Notes: generated by a model from the sequence alone, not told the origin. DNA of 64,000 bases from Physcomitrium patens (GCF_000002425.4 NC_037258.1:6057336-6121335), one strand, 5' to 3'; shown: positions 34,038 to 48,028, counted from the first letter of the stretch. Numbers and translations are program-made.

Positions 34038-35260
34038 CCAAATCTAGGAAGTTTTGCTTCTAGAAGTATAGTAGAAACATAGATTATTATGCCTGATAAG
34101 TTTGATGAAACAAATTCTAAATTTTGAGGATTTTTGTAATAAATGAAGCTCTATCTAAGGTTGCATTTCTTCCAATACTTAGATGGATTTATCCAAGTTG
34201 GATTCATTTTGATTTGTACCATTAATAAAAAAATGATTTATAATTCTTTTGTGATTTGAATTCATTCCTAGAAGTGTTTACAACTATATTTGAAAATAAT
34301 GATTGAAAAAGACTAGCAAAAATTAAGCTCTTATTTTCATGTCAAAGATCACAATTATTCACCATATATACTACTAAATTCCAAAACCTTGCTTACAATG
34401 TTGACTAGAATGACAGAGCCCTTATCAATTGATTTTGATATGAGTTGAAGAATAACATCAAAGATTTATTATTGATAATATTGAAAGTAAAATCTATGAA
34501 ATAATTTATTACTCAAGCCATTGCATGTGATAATTATTTATTTAAAAGGAATCAAGAATAAAGATTTGGTAGAGAAGAATAAGCTAAGTAATAATAGCAT
34601 CTTTTAAGTTTTTAGAAATTTATATATCAAGTCTAAAACCAATGCAAATTGATGTGATACATTTTAAATCTTTCATTGAGCAAAAAAAGACTCAATATTG
34701 TTAAGAAGATTTTTATTTATATTATAGAGAAGCTAAGCACATTACTCAATATTATTCAAAGAAGCAATATAATGACAAATTAAAGAGCACAATTGCCAAA
34801 GAAGATAATATATTGAAAAATAAATTTTTTTAGCTACTATAGAGACTATGCAGTTGGAATCATGTGTAATATCTAGTAAAGATTTTATTCTCTTCTTAGA
34901 TCCTTCACCTTATTTTACAATAGATCTGTATTTAGAATCTAAAAATTATAAAGTTTTTATATTATTAGATTAAAGAGCCTCAACCTCTTTTATATACAAA
35001 GACTTTATCAAGAAACAAGAAATATATTTAATCAAGAAACCTAAACTTATATATGTAGAAGTCATAGATGGTTGTTTATTGTCTTTTAGAGATGTTACTC
35101 ATGAGATTGTTTTTTTAGATGTAACAATTAAAGATCATAATATTATTGTAATGTTCAATGTAATAAGATATTTTTTCAATCCAATTATTTTAAGATTATT
35201 GTGGTTAAAAAAATATAATCTTTAAATAGATTTTTATTCTCTTAATCTTAATTTTTCTTG
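34038..35260 (+). pseudogene. A2 gag C-part and protease remnant
   Basis: The plus-strand continuation of the gag broken at 6,969 (KFDETNS..., then RWIYPSWIHFDLYH-like blocks with stops). The protease region follows at about 34,950-35,130. Its active site reads LLD-stop-RAST (34,960s), the same DSG region that is damaged in A1. The spacer block VEVIDGCLLSFRDVTHEI matches A1's VEVIDGLLLSSRDVTHEI. Confidence 0.65.
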
Positions 35261-36370
35261 TAATTTAATTAAAAATTTAAATTATGAAGTAGAAATAGAT
35301 AAGCTTTGTACATCCAAATCTTTTTTGATAGATGCAAAAGCTTTCATGCATGCAATAAAAGAAGGATCATCTTTTTTTATATATGTCACACCCATTTTTA
35401 ATGGTAAAGCATTGTACAATTGATGTACAAAAAATAATTCAACCACCATTTGAACTAATGAGAAAAATGAATTAGTTGCACTAAATGAATACATTGACAA
35501 GAACTTGGCTAAAAACTTCATATGCCATTTAATTTTTTTAATATGAGCTCTTATCTTATTTGTAAAGAAAAAAGATGGATCCTTATGGATGTGCATAGAC
35601 TATCAAGGACTTAACAAGATCACTATTAAAAATAGGTATTTCTTACCTTTGATTTCAAAACTTCTTAATCAACTCAATGAAAGAAAGATCTATACAAAAA
35701 TAAATCTATAAAAAATATACAACTTGGTCTGCATCAAAAAAAGAGATAAATAAAAGATTACTTTCCATAGTAGGTATGGATATTTCAAATATAATGTCAT
35801 GCCTTTTGGACTCACAAATATATTAGCTACTTTTCAACATCTCAAAAATGATGTCTTTTGTGATTTTTTTGATGATTTTATTATTTTATTATTTAAAAGA
35901 AATTCTTATCTACTCTAAAAATATAAAAAAATATAGACTTTATATTTTTTATGTATTAAAAAAAATTAGAGATGCAAGATTATATGTAAAATTAGAAAAG
36001 TTTATATTTCATACTACTCAAGTTGATTCTTTAGAATACGTTATTTCCAAAAAAAAGATTAATGATAGATTCTAAAAAGATTCAAACTATCATGGATTGG
36101 AAGGTCTCAAAAATAGTTAGAGATGTGCAATATTTTTTGAAATTTATCAATTATTATGAAATCTTCATCAAAAAAAATTCTCAAGTTGTGACTTTTCTTA
36201 TATGATTAATATTAAAATACAAACTTGAATGGAACAAAGAAGCAAAAACATCTTTTGAAGCGTTAAAGACAACATTTATTTCTACACCAATTTTATATTG
36301 TATCAATTTTTCTAAAATATTCTTCATAGAAAAAAATACATTAGACTTTGCTATAAAAAACTAAGTATCC
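35261..36370 (+). pseudogene. A2 reverse transcriptase-RNaseH remnant
   Basis: Plus-strand RT blocks: [14 protein letters not shown] at about 35,595, FPFGLTN-like at 35,800, and the catalytic box region at 35,870-35,920, destroyed by small indels and substitutions. RNaseH-side blocks at 36,080-36,360 (FLKFINYYEIFIK) follow. The open frame 35,848-36,075 is RT palm-thumb sequence. Confidence 0.65.
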
Positions 36371-37840
36371 AAAGAAAGTTTTTTTTGAAGCTAAAGTATT
36401 TTTACCTTTGAACAATAAAATCAACATTGGTTGTTGATTCAATCTTTGTCAAGCAAATTCAATCAAGTATGTCTTTTGATCTTCTTCTTCATATTATCAA
36501 GAATAACTATTCTAATTCTTATGATACTTCTAAGTTCAAATTTAAAAATAATCTATTCTATTTTGAGGAACAATTATATATTGTAGAAGACAAAGCAGAA
36601 TTACGTGTCCTTCAAGCTTGTCATGTTTTTTTAGTAGCTAGATATTTTGGATACATGAAGACTTTGGAGCTAATATCTAGAGATTTTTGGTGGCCTCAAA
36701 TATAAATGGTAATTAAAGACTTTATACAATTATGTAATATTTTTTCAAGATCCAAAACTCCTCCTCATTAATTTTATAGACTTCTTTAGCCATTATTTAT
36801 TCAAAAACAACCGTGATCATTTGTTTTTATAGATTTTATCATAGATCTTTCAATCTCAATTTTGTATGATTTTATATTTATGATAGTAGATTTTTTTACT
36901 AAGATAGCATATTTTGTACCATATATAAGATCTATCACAAGTAAAAAAATGGCTAAGCTTTTTTTTGATAATATCTATTGCTATTATGGATTATTGATGA
37001 ATATTATATTGAATAAGAGGATCCAATTTATATCAAGATTTTAGAAAATCTTTTTCAAGATATTAAAATTGGATATAAAGCTCTCTTTGATTTTTTATCT
37101 TCAAAACGATGAATGAAGTTTTAGAATAATATTTGAGATGTATCATTAGTTATCATTAAGATGATTAGATAATTTTTTTACGATTGATAGAATTTGCATA
37201 TAATAATTCAATACATTCTTCTATTCAATAAATATTTTTTTTTGCCAATTACGGTTATTATCTATAATTTGATACTTTTGGCTTTTCAAAAGTTGATAAT
37301 CTTGTATCAAAAGATTTGATAAATCATTTGTAAAAATTATATGCAACAATAGAGGCACAATTAAAAGAAGTTCAAGAACAAAAAAAAAATCAATGTAGAT
37401 GCCTATTACAAGAAACAACTACAATTCAACATCACTCAGAAGGTGTGACTACTTTGTAAAAATATCAAGACTATTCATCTTTGTGACAAGTTAGATTATT
37501 ATAGGCTTGGATTTTTTTCTATTAGTAAATAAGTCAATTATATTTTTTATTAATTATATCTACCAAAGCCTATAAAGATCCATTCTATATTCTATATGTT
37601 TCTTCTTGAGCCATATAAGACAATGAATATCTCAAGAAGAAGATAAATGCTACTTTTTCCTATAGAAGTGGATAATAATCAAGAATTCAAGCTAAAAGAA
37701 GTCTTAGATTTAAAGCAATACCAAAATAGATTAAAATATCTTATTCATAGGCATAGATATGATATTAGTGAATGCATATAGAAGCTAGCAAAGAATTTTG
37801 TAAATGCAACAAAGAAGGTTGACATTTTTCATTGATGACA
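36371..37840 (+). pseudogene. A2 integrase and chromodomain remnant
   Basis: 36,427-36,705 is the zinc-binding region (VLQACHVFLVARYFGYMKTLELISRD, one His now Arg or Tyr). 36,820-37,250 is the integrase core (FIFMIVDFFTKIAYF). 37,670-37,830 is a recognisable chromodomain (FKLKEVLDL, LKYLIHRHRYDI) with stops. Confidence 0.7.
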
Positions 37841-38411
37841 TGCATCAAAATAAAGATGAAGAATAGCAAATCTTTGCTATAAAAGAAACAAGATCCAAGA
37901 AAGATAACATTCTTCCTTTTATTTTTCTTTGATATTTTTATGTATTTGTAATACTAAAGAAGTGGAGGACAAACAACCAACAGATTCAACTTAAGAACTA
38001 CAACTTGTTGACTTATCTGATAAAACATTACAATTGTCATAATATTCAAGATGAAAAAATTGAAATGAAGATCTTCAAGAACGGTATATCTTTCCTTGAA
38101 AAGATGGTGAAATAAAATGTGTTTGGTATTATGACCTTAAAAGAGACTCTTAATATTTAGTGATTTTATTAGATGTAGGAACAACTCTTAAAGATGTTCC
38201 AAATATTTTATTTAAAAGAAGTTATGAAGGCTTCAACAATAATGAAATAACAAGGTGGTCTTTTCATCCTAGTATGGGACACTTTTGATGGCTAAGAGGA
38301 ACTATTAATTATCTTTGAAGAGAACAAAGATCATAGTATGTGACAAATATAATTCATCACAGATTAGATTTTTTCAACATATGATGACTATTCTTTGTGG
38401 AACTTGTTTCT

Positions 38412-38954
38412 AAAAAAGAAGGTAATATCATGGATATATTTATTTATTATGATATTTATCTATATGATTAAGTAGAAGTAAGTAAAAATAGATTTATTTT
38501 ATAATATTTTCTAGAAAAGCTTCTTAGAAGCTTCATAGATATTGTTTTGACTTTACATATGTTTATAGTTGATTGGTAGGATAGAAACTTCGTCAATAAG
38601 TTAATCATCTATTAATATCTTGTGGAACAAGATGATTATGTGACGTACATATAAAAAATTTGCTTTGTACGTTAAGATATATATCTTGTAAAGTTAACAT
38701 GTTTTGGACACCCTATAAGATATTGCCAAATAATTCTTAATTAAAAGTATATATGGATGCAAAAATAAAGCCTTCTTCACTCTTGTGAACTCCTTTTATG
38801 TTCTTAATCTTGTTTTAAGATTTTTTAATCTTCTTGTCTTTGATAATAGCTATTCTAGTTTAATAGTATATCATCTTTGAGTGATTTTCTATTCTTTTTA
38901 AGTAACATAAGTCTATATTGACATTTTAGTTCATTGAGGTTCATATCCTTGAGA
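38412..38954 (+). repeat. Polypurine tract and 3' LTR of A2
   Basis: 38,412-38,425 (AAAAAAGAAGGTAA) is a polypurine tract just before the LTR. The LTR is 38,426-38,954 (TATCATGGATATA to ATATCCTTGAGA), 529 bp, equal in length to 5,976-6,504. Confidence 0.7.
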
Positions 38955-40333
38955 TATTCTTGAATGTAATAATGTACAAACTTTTTGATTTTTATGTTCT
39001 AAACATATATCTATTCTAAAACAAGGTGAGGAATCTGAGGAAAAAATAAGACCTTTATTAGGTATTACACATGATTCTAGTTCCATGATTCCTATTGTAA
39101 TTAGAGAAATTCAATTTCCAACACATTATCTTTTTTAAAAATTGTACTCTTTTCCATAATATAAGTATAAATTATCTTAACAATGTTAAAAAAAAATTAC
39201 TTAGTAAGAGATTTAAAACATATTGTATCAATTTATATTAGTTTCAACCTTGATAAATAAGTTTTTAAAAACTTAGAATTTTCAATCATTACATAGCTTA
39301 TTCCTCTCTAGCCAAGTCTTTATTCTTGATGTCTTTCAAATAATTGATTGTCACATGCAATGGCTTGAGCAATAAATTATTTCAAAGATTTTTCTTTTAA
39401 TATTGTTAACAACAAATCTTTGATATTATTCTTCAATCCATATCAAAATTGATTGATGAAGGCTTTATAATTCTAATCCATATCACAAGCAAGGTTTTGA
39501 AATTCAATACCATATATGATGGCTCATTGTGATCTTTGTTGTAAACATAAGAGCTTGGTCTCTACTATTCTTTTTTCATCACTATCTCCAAATGTAGCCA
39601 TAAAAACTTCTAAGAATGAATTCAAATCATAAAAGAATCATGAATCTTTTTTCATTAATGGTACAAACTAAAAAAGAGCACTTTTAGATAGGAGTGTACC
39701 TATGAACTCAACTTGAATAAATCCATTAGAATATTGGAAGAGATTCAACCTTAAATAGAGCTTCACTTATTGTAGAAATCTTTGAAATTTTGATCTTGTT
39801 CCATTAAACTTCTTGAGCACACTGATCCTTGTTTCTATCATACTTATATAAATAAAACTTCTTAGATTTGATTATGAGGTCAATATACTTGCTTCCTTTA
39901 ACTATATGACTTCTTGCTGTAACTTTTGAATTTCTTTCAAAGGCGTAGGATTAGTATTCTTATGGTTGGCATTGGTGATGCATGAAATTTCTACTCTAAG
40001 AAAGTTGAAAAGTTTGTGAAGATCTATAATAGTTAGAAATCTATTCTCACTTCTATCAAGTATAGCATCGATAATTTTTCCTTCCATTTCAAATAACTTA
40101 ATAAATCTACAAGTCAAATTAAAAGAAGATAATCTACAACCTTTAATACTGAATGATAATTTCTACAAAGAAGAATAATTTTCTCTCTTTAAAGAAAAAA
40201 ATTGATATTAAAAAATTAAATAGTTTATTTAAAGGTAGATAATCCGTAATCTTTAAAATACAACAATAGAAATAGGTTAATTTATTCACTTTTAAGACAA
40301 GACAAGAAAAATAAATTAGCATTCATATTAAAC
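38955..40333 (-). pseudogene. A3 protease start, gag and leader
   Basis: Minus-strand continuation of A3 after the A2 insertion. 38,960-39,120 matches the A1 stretch around 32,130-32,290 base by base with many transitions. Decayed gag follows. The frame 39,902-40,117 (MTCRFIKLFEMEGKIIDAIL) corresponds to A2's gag start at 6,719. Confidence 0.65.
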
Positions 40334-40845
40334 TATCAAAAAAATGAACCTTACAAAATAAAAATATCAATATATACTTGTGTCACTTAAAAAGACTAAA
40401 AAATCACTCAAAGTTGATATAATATTAAACGAGAATGGCTATTGCCAAAGACAAGAAGATTAGAAAGTCTTGAAATAAGCCTAAAGACTAAGAAGACATT
40501 AACAAGAATGATAAAGGCTTTATTCTTGCTTCTATATATACTATCTAATTAAGAATTATACAGCAATATCCTATAGAACCTCCAAAATGTATTGACTTTA
40601 TAAGACATGTATTTTAACTTATAAAGAAAGTTTCTTATATATAGATCACATAGTTAATTTATTGAAAAAGTTTCTAACCTATCAATCAACTACAAATACA
40701 ATATAAATATCAATGTAAAGTCAAAATAGCATCTATAAAGCTTCTAGAAATCTTTTCTAAAAAATATTATGAAATAAATCTACTATTATTTATTTCTATT
40801 TAATCATATAGATAAATATTAGAATATATATTTATGTTCGTGATA
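40334..40845 (-). repeat. 5' LTR of A3
   Basis: 512 bp, TATCAAAAAAATGAA (decayed TGTCAAGGACATGAA) to TTATGTTCGTGATA. It has the atggctattgcc and tatatatactatctaa blocks. The sequence to its right is plus-strand integrase of another copy, showing that A3 is itself inserted in A4. Confidence 0.7.
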
Positions 40846-41660
40846 CATGGATTATTTTAAAATATTATATTAGATATAAGAACTTAATTTATATTAAGAT
40901 ATTAGAAAATCTTTTTTAAGATTTTAAAAGTAGATTTAAAACTCTCTTTGGCTTTTCATCCTCAAATTAATAAGCAAACAAAATGGTTGAATTACATTTT
41001 GGAGCAATATTTTAGGTGTACTATCAACTATCATCAAGATGATTGGACAACTTTTTTTTCCATTGGTAGAGTTTACATATAATAATTCAATATATTCTTC
41101 TATTCAAGAAACACCTTTCTTTGTCAATTATGGTTATCATACACGACTTGATATTTTTGACTTTTCAAAATTTAATAATCCTATGACAAAAGATTTAATA
41201 AATTATTTGTCAAAGCTAAATACAAGAATAAAGGTACTGTTAAAGAAAGTTTAAGAATGAAAAAAAATTAATATAGATGTTATTGTAAGGAACAACCACA
41301 ATTCAATATGGATGATAAGATATGGCTACTTTGTCACAATATCAAGACTACTTATCCTAGTGATAAGTTGGACAATCATAGGCTTGGCCTTTTTCTTATT
41401 CGTAAATAAGTCAATTATATTGTTTATTGATTATATCTATTAGAGTCTATGAAGATTCATTCTATATTCCATGTATCTCTTCTTAAGTCATATAAGATAA
41501 TGAATATCTTAAAAAAAGACAAATGCTACTTTGTCCTATAAAAGTGGATAATAATCAAGAGTTTAAGATAGAAGAAGTCTTAGATTCAAGGTGGCTTCAA
41601 AATAAGTTAGAATAACTTGTTCATTGGTACTTAGATCAAAATCAGATTCCAAGGCATAAA
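40846..41660 (+). pseudogene. Integrase and chromodomain remnant of A4
   Basis: Plus-strand integrase core from the second catalytic region onward. VDLKLSLAFHPQI-like sequence is followed by the frame 41,039-41,254 (PLVEFTYNNSIYSSIQETPFFVNYG, matching PLAKFAYNNTVHSSTKQTPFFANYG in A1). Chromodomain traces lie at 41,575-41,640. The left part of A4 must lie before position 1. Confidence 0.7.
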
Positions 41661-41723
41661 ACTATACATCCATAGTGACTTTGAGACTATTTGGTAGATT
41701 AAAGAGTGGATTTTAAGAACAAA

Positions 41724-41760
<37 letters not shown>

Positions 41761-42747
41761 TTTCATATACTTTGAATCAATATTGAGATTTTGAAAGATT
41801 TTCAAAGTTAGTAATATTTTTGGTGGAATTAGGAAATAAAAAATAAAAATATTTTTATAAATTTGAAGATTTCTTGAGTTTTGTGGTATATATACAAGTA
41901 AAATTTGGATAGTATATTGATGTGCTGGTTTTAAATATTTATGTAAATTTTGAAGTCAATCAAATAATTAGATTGAAGTATATAAAGGTTATTGTGGATT
42001 GAGGTTTCAAAAGTTATAATTTGAAGGTTAGTGACTGCTTTTAAGATCTTTAGCAATCTATCAATTGGATTAAAATAAAATAAATTATATGGATATTAGA
42101 CTTAATTTTCAATATTTAGGTGAAATTTGAAAGTAATTCAATAATTCAAGAAGGAAATATTGATACTAGAAGTTCAACATTTAGATTAGAGTAGATAGCC
42201 ATTCAATACCCAATTGGATAATCTTACATTGCTCTCAATTAGTAAGTGTGATTGATTTCATCTTTCTTGTGCTTGTTTTAACTAAGACATTAAGAAGTGT
42301 ACAAATTTTGAGCTGATATTAATGGTTTGATCATTAATTATTGAGATTCCATTTTTTTATAGGATTTATTAAAATTTTATTTAAGATCTAAGATTTTATT
42401 AAGATTTGGTTTAGAATTTGATCTAAGATTTGATTAGGATTAGGATTTGGTATAAAACTTATTTAAGATTTAGGATTTCATTGGAGTTTCATAAGGATTT
42501 TATCTAAAATTTGGCTAAGATTCAATTAGAATTTTAATTAAGATTATATTAAGATTTTTATTTTTAGTATTATTTAGGATTCTTTATATTTCTTTTGTGA
42601 CTTCTTTAAAATTTATTTTAATAGATTAAAATTTGATTGAATTTATTAAGAATTAATTAAAATTTATTAAAATAGAATTATTGTTGTATTTTTATTTACC
42701 TTCCACAATTAGGTACCTGGTACATTTTCAAATAAGAATACATATAA
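41661..42747. other. AT-rich filler between A4 pol and its 3' LTR
   Basis: No coding signal. It begins just before a 30-base A-run (41,728-41,757). About 42,350-42,560 is a loose repeat of a taagattt/gatttgg motif of roughly 10-20 bp period. A1 has only about 580 bases at the corresponding place, so extra sequence, possibly a poly(A)-tailed retrotransposed fragment, may have been added. I do not recognise it. Confidence 0.35.
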
Positions 42748-43267
42748 TATAACAATGAATATATAATCTATTCCAATAGTTACTTATACAATTAGGTAGA
42801 AGTAGATAAAAATAGGCTAATTTTATAATATTTTTTAAAAGATTCATAGATGTTATTTTGACTTTATATGTATTTGTAGTTGATTGATAGATTAGAAACT
42901 TGGTCAATAAATTAATCATATATTAGTAGCTTATAAAACAAGCTAACTATGTAGCACATATATTGAAAACTTACCTTGCAAGTTAAGATATGTATTTTAC
43001 AAAGTCAACACATTTTGGAAGTCCTATATAACATTGCCATATAAATCTTACTTAGATAGTATATATAGAGGCAAGAATGAAGCCTTCTTCACTCTTGTCA
43101 ATGCCTTTTTAGTCCTCAATCTTGTTTCAAGACTTTTTAGTCTTCTTATCTTTGACAATAGTCATTCTAATTTAATACTATATCATCTTTGAGTGATTTT
43201 TTGGTTTTTATTTAGTAATACAAGAATGTATTAAGGATTTATTTCTTTGAGATTCATGTCCTTAATA
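42748..43267 (+). repeat. 3' LTR of A4
   Basis: About 520 bp in the A2 orientation, with the tagaagtagataaaaatag start block, gatgttattttgac, agtatatatagaggcaag and the end ATTCATGTCCTTAATA. Termini are decayed and placed by alignment with 38,426-38,954. Confidence 0.6.
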
Positions 43268-46200
43268 CATGTTGTATTAATTATAGTATAATAATTATAA
43301 TAGTTTATATGCTTAATTTTTATTTATAAGTATTTTTTTATAACTATATTATATTATTATCTTATTTAATGGTTTTATAATTAAAAAAATATTTTTATTC
43401 TTAAAATTATTTTTAAAAATTATTATTATATATTATTTATTTATTTCTTTATTACTAATTTATGGTGTTTAAAAAAATCCAATTAGCCTAAGTATCTTAT
43501 AAGATCTTCAAACTTACTCAATGTCTTTATAATAGCCTCCTAAGGCAATAAAAATTATTTTTATGAAAGTCTTAAAAAATTGCTCTAAATATTTTTATAA
43601 AAATAGTATAGTTTTTTATGTTAAAAATATAAATTTAAAATTTTTTAATTTTTTACAATAATAAAAATAATAAAAATCAACTACAAGTTATATATTCTAT
43701 ATAAATAACTAAAAATATGTGAATTTCTTTTTTAGACTTTATTTACCTATTAATTGATATTTATATATTATTTAGTAAATAATAAATATAGATAAAATAT
43801 TAATGTAGAAATTTCTTTCAATAAATAAACACTAATTTTATAATTAAAAAAAATACTAAATCAACTAAGATAATTGGCTCTAAAACTTATTAAGACTCCA
43901 TTTTACTAGTATTTTTTCTAATAAAACTCTTGAACTTATAAGCCTTTATAAATTTTAATGACTACCTAAGTAATCAAATATATTCTATAATCTTAATATT
44001 TTTGTATCTAAATAATTTTAAATTATATTTTAAATACTTTTACTAATTAAGATCCATTATTAGGACTCATAAGATATTGTTTCAAAGTCCAACCATACCA
44101 AATGCATGTGCTCTTGGAAATAAAACAAAAAAACTTCTAATTTTTTTGTTCTACATATATTTATAAATAATAATATAAAATTTTACTCTAAAAATCTTAT
44201 ATATTTATATAATTTCAAAATACTATATAATTTTTATTTTTAAAATAAAATATTTAAAGAATAAATATTATTTTATTTATTGTAAAATCTATTGTAAAAG
44301 ATATAAATGGCATATTGAATAATAGTTTTAATATTGTATATATTCATAAAAAAATAATTCTATTAGAATTAAGACTTTAAAAAATAAAATTTTAAAATAA
44401 ACTTGGATCTTGTTGTAGCACCTATTTGAATATAAAAATGAATGTGTTAGAGAATTTTGACAAAATTATAATTAAAACTATAACCGTTGTTGTGATCCAC
44501 TTAATTTAAGTATATTAAAGTTATTTGGAGGATGAATAATTTTATTGGTAGGAAAGGAGGAACATAATGCCAAAATATTTATAAATTTGAATAAGATTTA
44601 GAATAAGAAGTTATTGGCTTGAATGGATTATTTGAGTTTGAGGATATTGTCTTTTAAGATAGATACCCAATCATATAGTGGTTCAAGGCAGGTATTGGAA
44701 GAAAGTTAGGATAGAGGTTTTGGAATCAAGTAGGGTTTATTTTTTTGTAGGAGTTTTGGAGAAGGGAGATTCAACATTGGTTTGGATTTTTCTATGCCAC
44801 TTCTTGAATTTTTATCTTTTTATCTTAATATGTAGAAAAAAGCTAGAGCTAATTGTGAGCTTTCGAATAAGCCATAACATGTAAGAAATTGAATTGTGAG
44901 GAAGGAGATCTAAGCAAATTTCTAGAAGGAGATTCTTAGAGTTTTTTGGCAATAAATTTGAAGATTGGTTTGGGATTTTTTATGCCATTTATTGGATTTT
45001 TTTTATTATTATTATTCTCAATGAGCTAAAATTTTCTTAAATTGAGTTGGTAATAAATGAGTTATAGATATTTTAGTAAAAAGGGGTTTGAATTTGAGAT
45101 TAGAATTAGAGGTTGGATGCATCTTAACACAAGAAAGAAATTAATCTATAAATTGTACCTAGCCTTTCAGCTGCCTTCTATATTTGATTTCATTTGGGAC
45201 AACATTGTGCCTTCTTATAACCTACTTGTAATCAACGACTCCATGTTTTCTTGAGAAGGTTCGGCTTCTTGACACAGCATAATAGTTTAATATAGATAAT
45301 ATACTACATAACTTTTAATTAAGCAACAAGAATTTTAAAAATAATAATACTTTTATTTGAACATGATTTTATATAAAGCTATATAAAATTTTAATATTAA
45401 GATTTAAAAAATAATAATATAAACTTATAATATCTAATTTATTTTTAAATTATTATTTATTTTTATTTAAAATAATTATTTTCTATTAATTTTAATTTTA
45501 AAATAAATTATTTCATAACATATTATGCAAGATTAATCATAAAATTAAGCATAGCTAAAAAAATAAACACAATGATTGGATTAAGAAATCATACCTTACA
45601 AGGTATAAGAAAAAAATATTATTGATTTTTTTTCTTTTTATTTTAGATAATTCTAATAATGAAGCCAAAAATAACTTATATATTAAGATATATTATAAGT
45701 TTAAAATAATTTTTTTCATAGATCCATATAAGTTATAAATTATATGAATTATGTATTATGTATTATTATGTATAATATTATAAACTTAAAAAAATAAAAT
45801 TATTACTAAATATAAATTAAACCTATTATTTTACATTTAAAAATAAAATAAACATCTTTTAAACAGCAAAAAAAAATTTATTGCCAAGAATGTCGTTAAT
45901 TTTTTTAAATATTATAATTTTTGTATTGTTTATAAAGGCTTTTAAGAATACAACTATATGTAATATTTAATTCTCATAAAATAATTATTTCTAAAATATA
46001 TGCTTTTAAATATATTAAAATAAAAATTCTCTTGTAATATATACGTAAAAGAGAATAAATTAATTTTTTTAAATAAAAATTTAATTAATTATTATTTTTA
46101 CTAAAAAGAAAAAAAAATAAAAAATAAAAAATAAAAAAAAATAGAGCCTATGACTTATACATTAATTTATAAATTCAAAGTTAATTTTAAAAGACTTAAA

Positions 46201-47097
46201 GTTTTTTTATTTTTTTCTTTTTTTTTAAATTTTGATATAAATAGTTTTTAAAAAAATTAAATTATTATTATTTTATATTTTATTTTAATTACACCAAAAT
46301 ATTACTTGAAGCATAGAATGAGGTGGCTACAATTAAGTTATTATATGAAATTATTTAAATTATATTAATTTTTTAATAAATTATATTAAATTATTTAAAA
46401 TATTTTATCAAAATACCACAATTTATTCATGAAAAGTTTTCAAAAGTAAATCTTTTAGAATTTTTTATTATATATTGCAAAACTTTTATATTTTGGCAAA
46501 TAAATTTATCTTTTTAAATAGCTCTAGAATTTCTTTTAAATATTTTTTAAAGACAAAAATCTTGGTTATTTTTTAAATGCCACCTAACGTCTTAGGGCTA
46601 CAAAAAAGAATTTTTTCTATTTCCTATGTCTTATTTATAAAATATTTTTATTCCTTCTTATATCATGTATCACTAAGTAAATTATTATAAGATAATTTTT
46701 TTATAAAATAAATATTTATTATATTTTAAAATAATGAACAATATTTTTTAAATATAAATTATTTATTAAAATCTTAAATTGATTAAATAAAATATCTTTA
46801 ACCATCTATATTTTACATAAATTTTCTTTGATATTTCATATGTTCCATTGAAATGAACAATAAAGAATATTTTTATTAAAGGTACAAGATACTTGATTTT
46901 AATTTATTCTATTATCTCTAGCTTCTTCAAATTCCAACATTCAAAGTGATATTCAAAAGAATAATAAGCAAGTTTGTTTCAACTACTCTATATTCCAAAA
47001 CCACGCTTTTAGGCAAAGTGAATTCTAGGATTTAAATGTAAAAGGACTTACTAAGATTGTCAAAGAACCATAAGTTGGAGGTGACTTACTACTACAA
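43268..47097. other. AT-rich intergenic region, no gene seen
   Basis: Very high A+T, only short chance ORFs, no recognisable protein blocks. A weak direct repeat lies at about 44,755-44,820 and 44,935-45,005 (both contain gattggtttggga/gattttt and tatgccatttattggattttt-like sequence, about three quarters identical by eye). It is probably old, unrecognisable transposon debris. Confidence 0.4.
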
Positions 47098-48028
47098 TGT
47101 TGAATTGAATCAATGTTGACTCATAGTAGAGCATATATTTTAGATAATAAAATTATACATGTTACATACTTTTATACATGTGTGTCTACTTAGTAAGATT
47201 ACTTGCATTGTACAAGCCATGTTCCCTTTGTCTTATCTTTGCTGGTTTAAGATTCTTTCATTCGCCTCTTTCTTGATAACATTGTGATTAAAAGTATATG
47301 GCAAAATTTGGTTGCAATAGGAGATGATTTTTTGTTGTTTTTTTTTATAGCATGTATTAAGATCTTAGCATCATTAAGTCAAAGCATCCTTCAAATGGTA
47401 AGTTCTCCTTGAAAATTGACCAAACTAGGTACACATCTACTTCTTATAATGCCACAATTTTCAGTAAAAATAGATAGGTTTCAAGTTTTCATGCTTGAGG
47501 ACCTAAATTTGTGTAGAAAAAATTGATATATTCCTAGTTATACTTCAAATAAGATTTTTTTTTTAAGATAAAGAATCTAGAATAAATGTCATACAATATA
47601 TTTAGTGAGTATTCTTTAGAAGAAAACCCTCATTGATAGAAAGATTAGATTGAAAGTTCATCCTTATTGGGAATTCCAATTGTATATTTTATTTTTTAAA
47701 ATTATATTATACCAAGGAATTTTATAAAAATATCTGCCTTTTGCTTGCTAGTATGGATGTATGAAACAAAAACTTCTTATTTTTTAATATATTTTCAAAT
47801 ATAGTAATGTTATAGCTCAATATGCTTTGTCCTTGCATGCAATATTAGATTCTTTATAAGGTTGATTGAACTCTAATTATCATTGTATATGATTGATGGA
47901 CCTTGAATGTCTTCTCTTAATTCTCTCAATAGAATTTGAAGCCATTTGATTTCTTTGGCCCCATTTGACCATGTTTAATATTTAGTCTTTATTATAAAGA
48001 GGACAATCATTAGCTATAGCTTGTTGTT

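Larger units (their letters stand above)
5976..38954 (+). mobile_element. Ty3/gypsy chromovirus copy A2 (interrupted by A1)
   Basis: A2 is a plus-strand family A element with 5' LTR 5,976-6,504 and 3' LTR 38,426-38,954, both 529 bp by my boundaries. Gag starts at 6,719, is split at 6,969 and resumes at 34,038. Protease, RT, integrase and chromodomain remnants follow in order to about 37,830. A2 lies inside A3: the interrupted A3 protease sequence is ggctc before and tattc after, a degraded 5-bp duplication at best. All catalytic regions carry stops or frameshifts, so it is dead. Confidence 0.75.
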
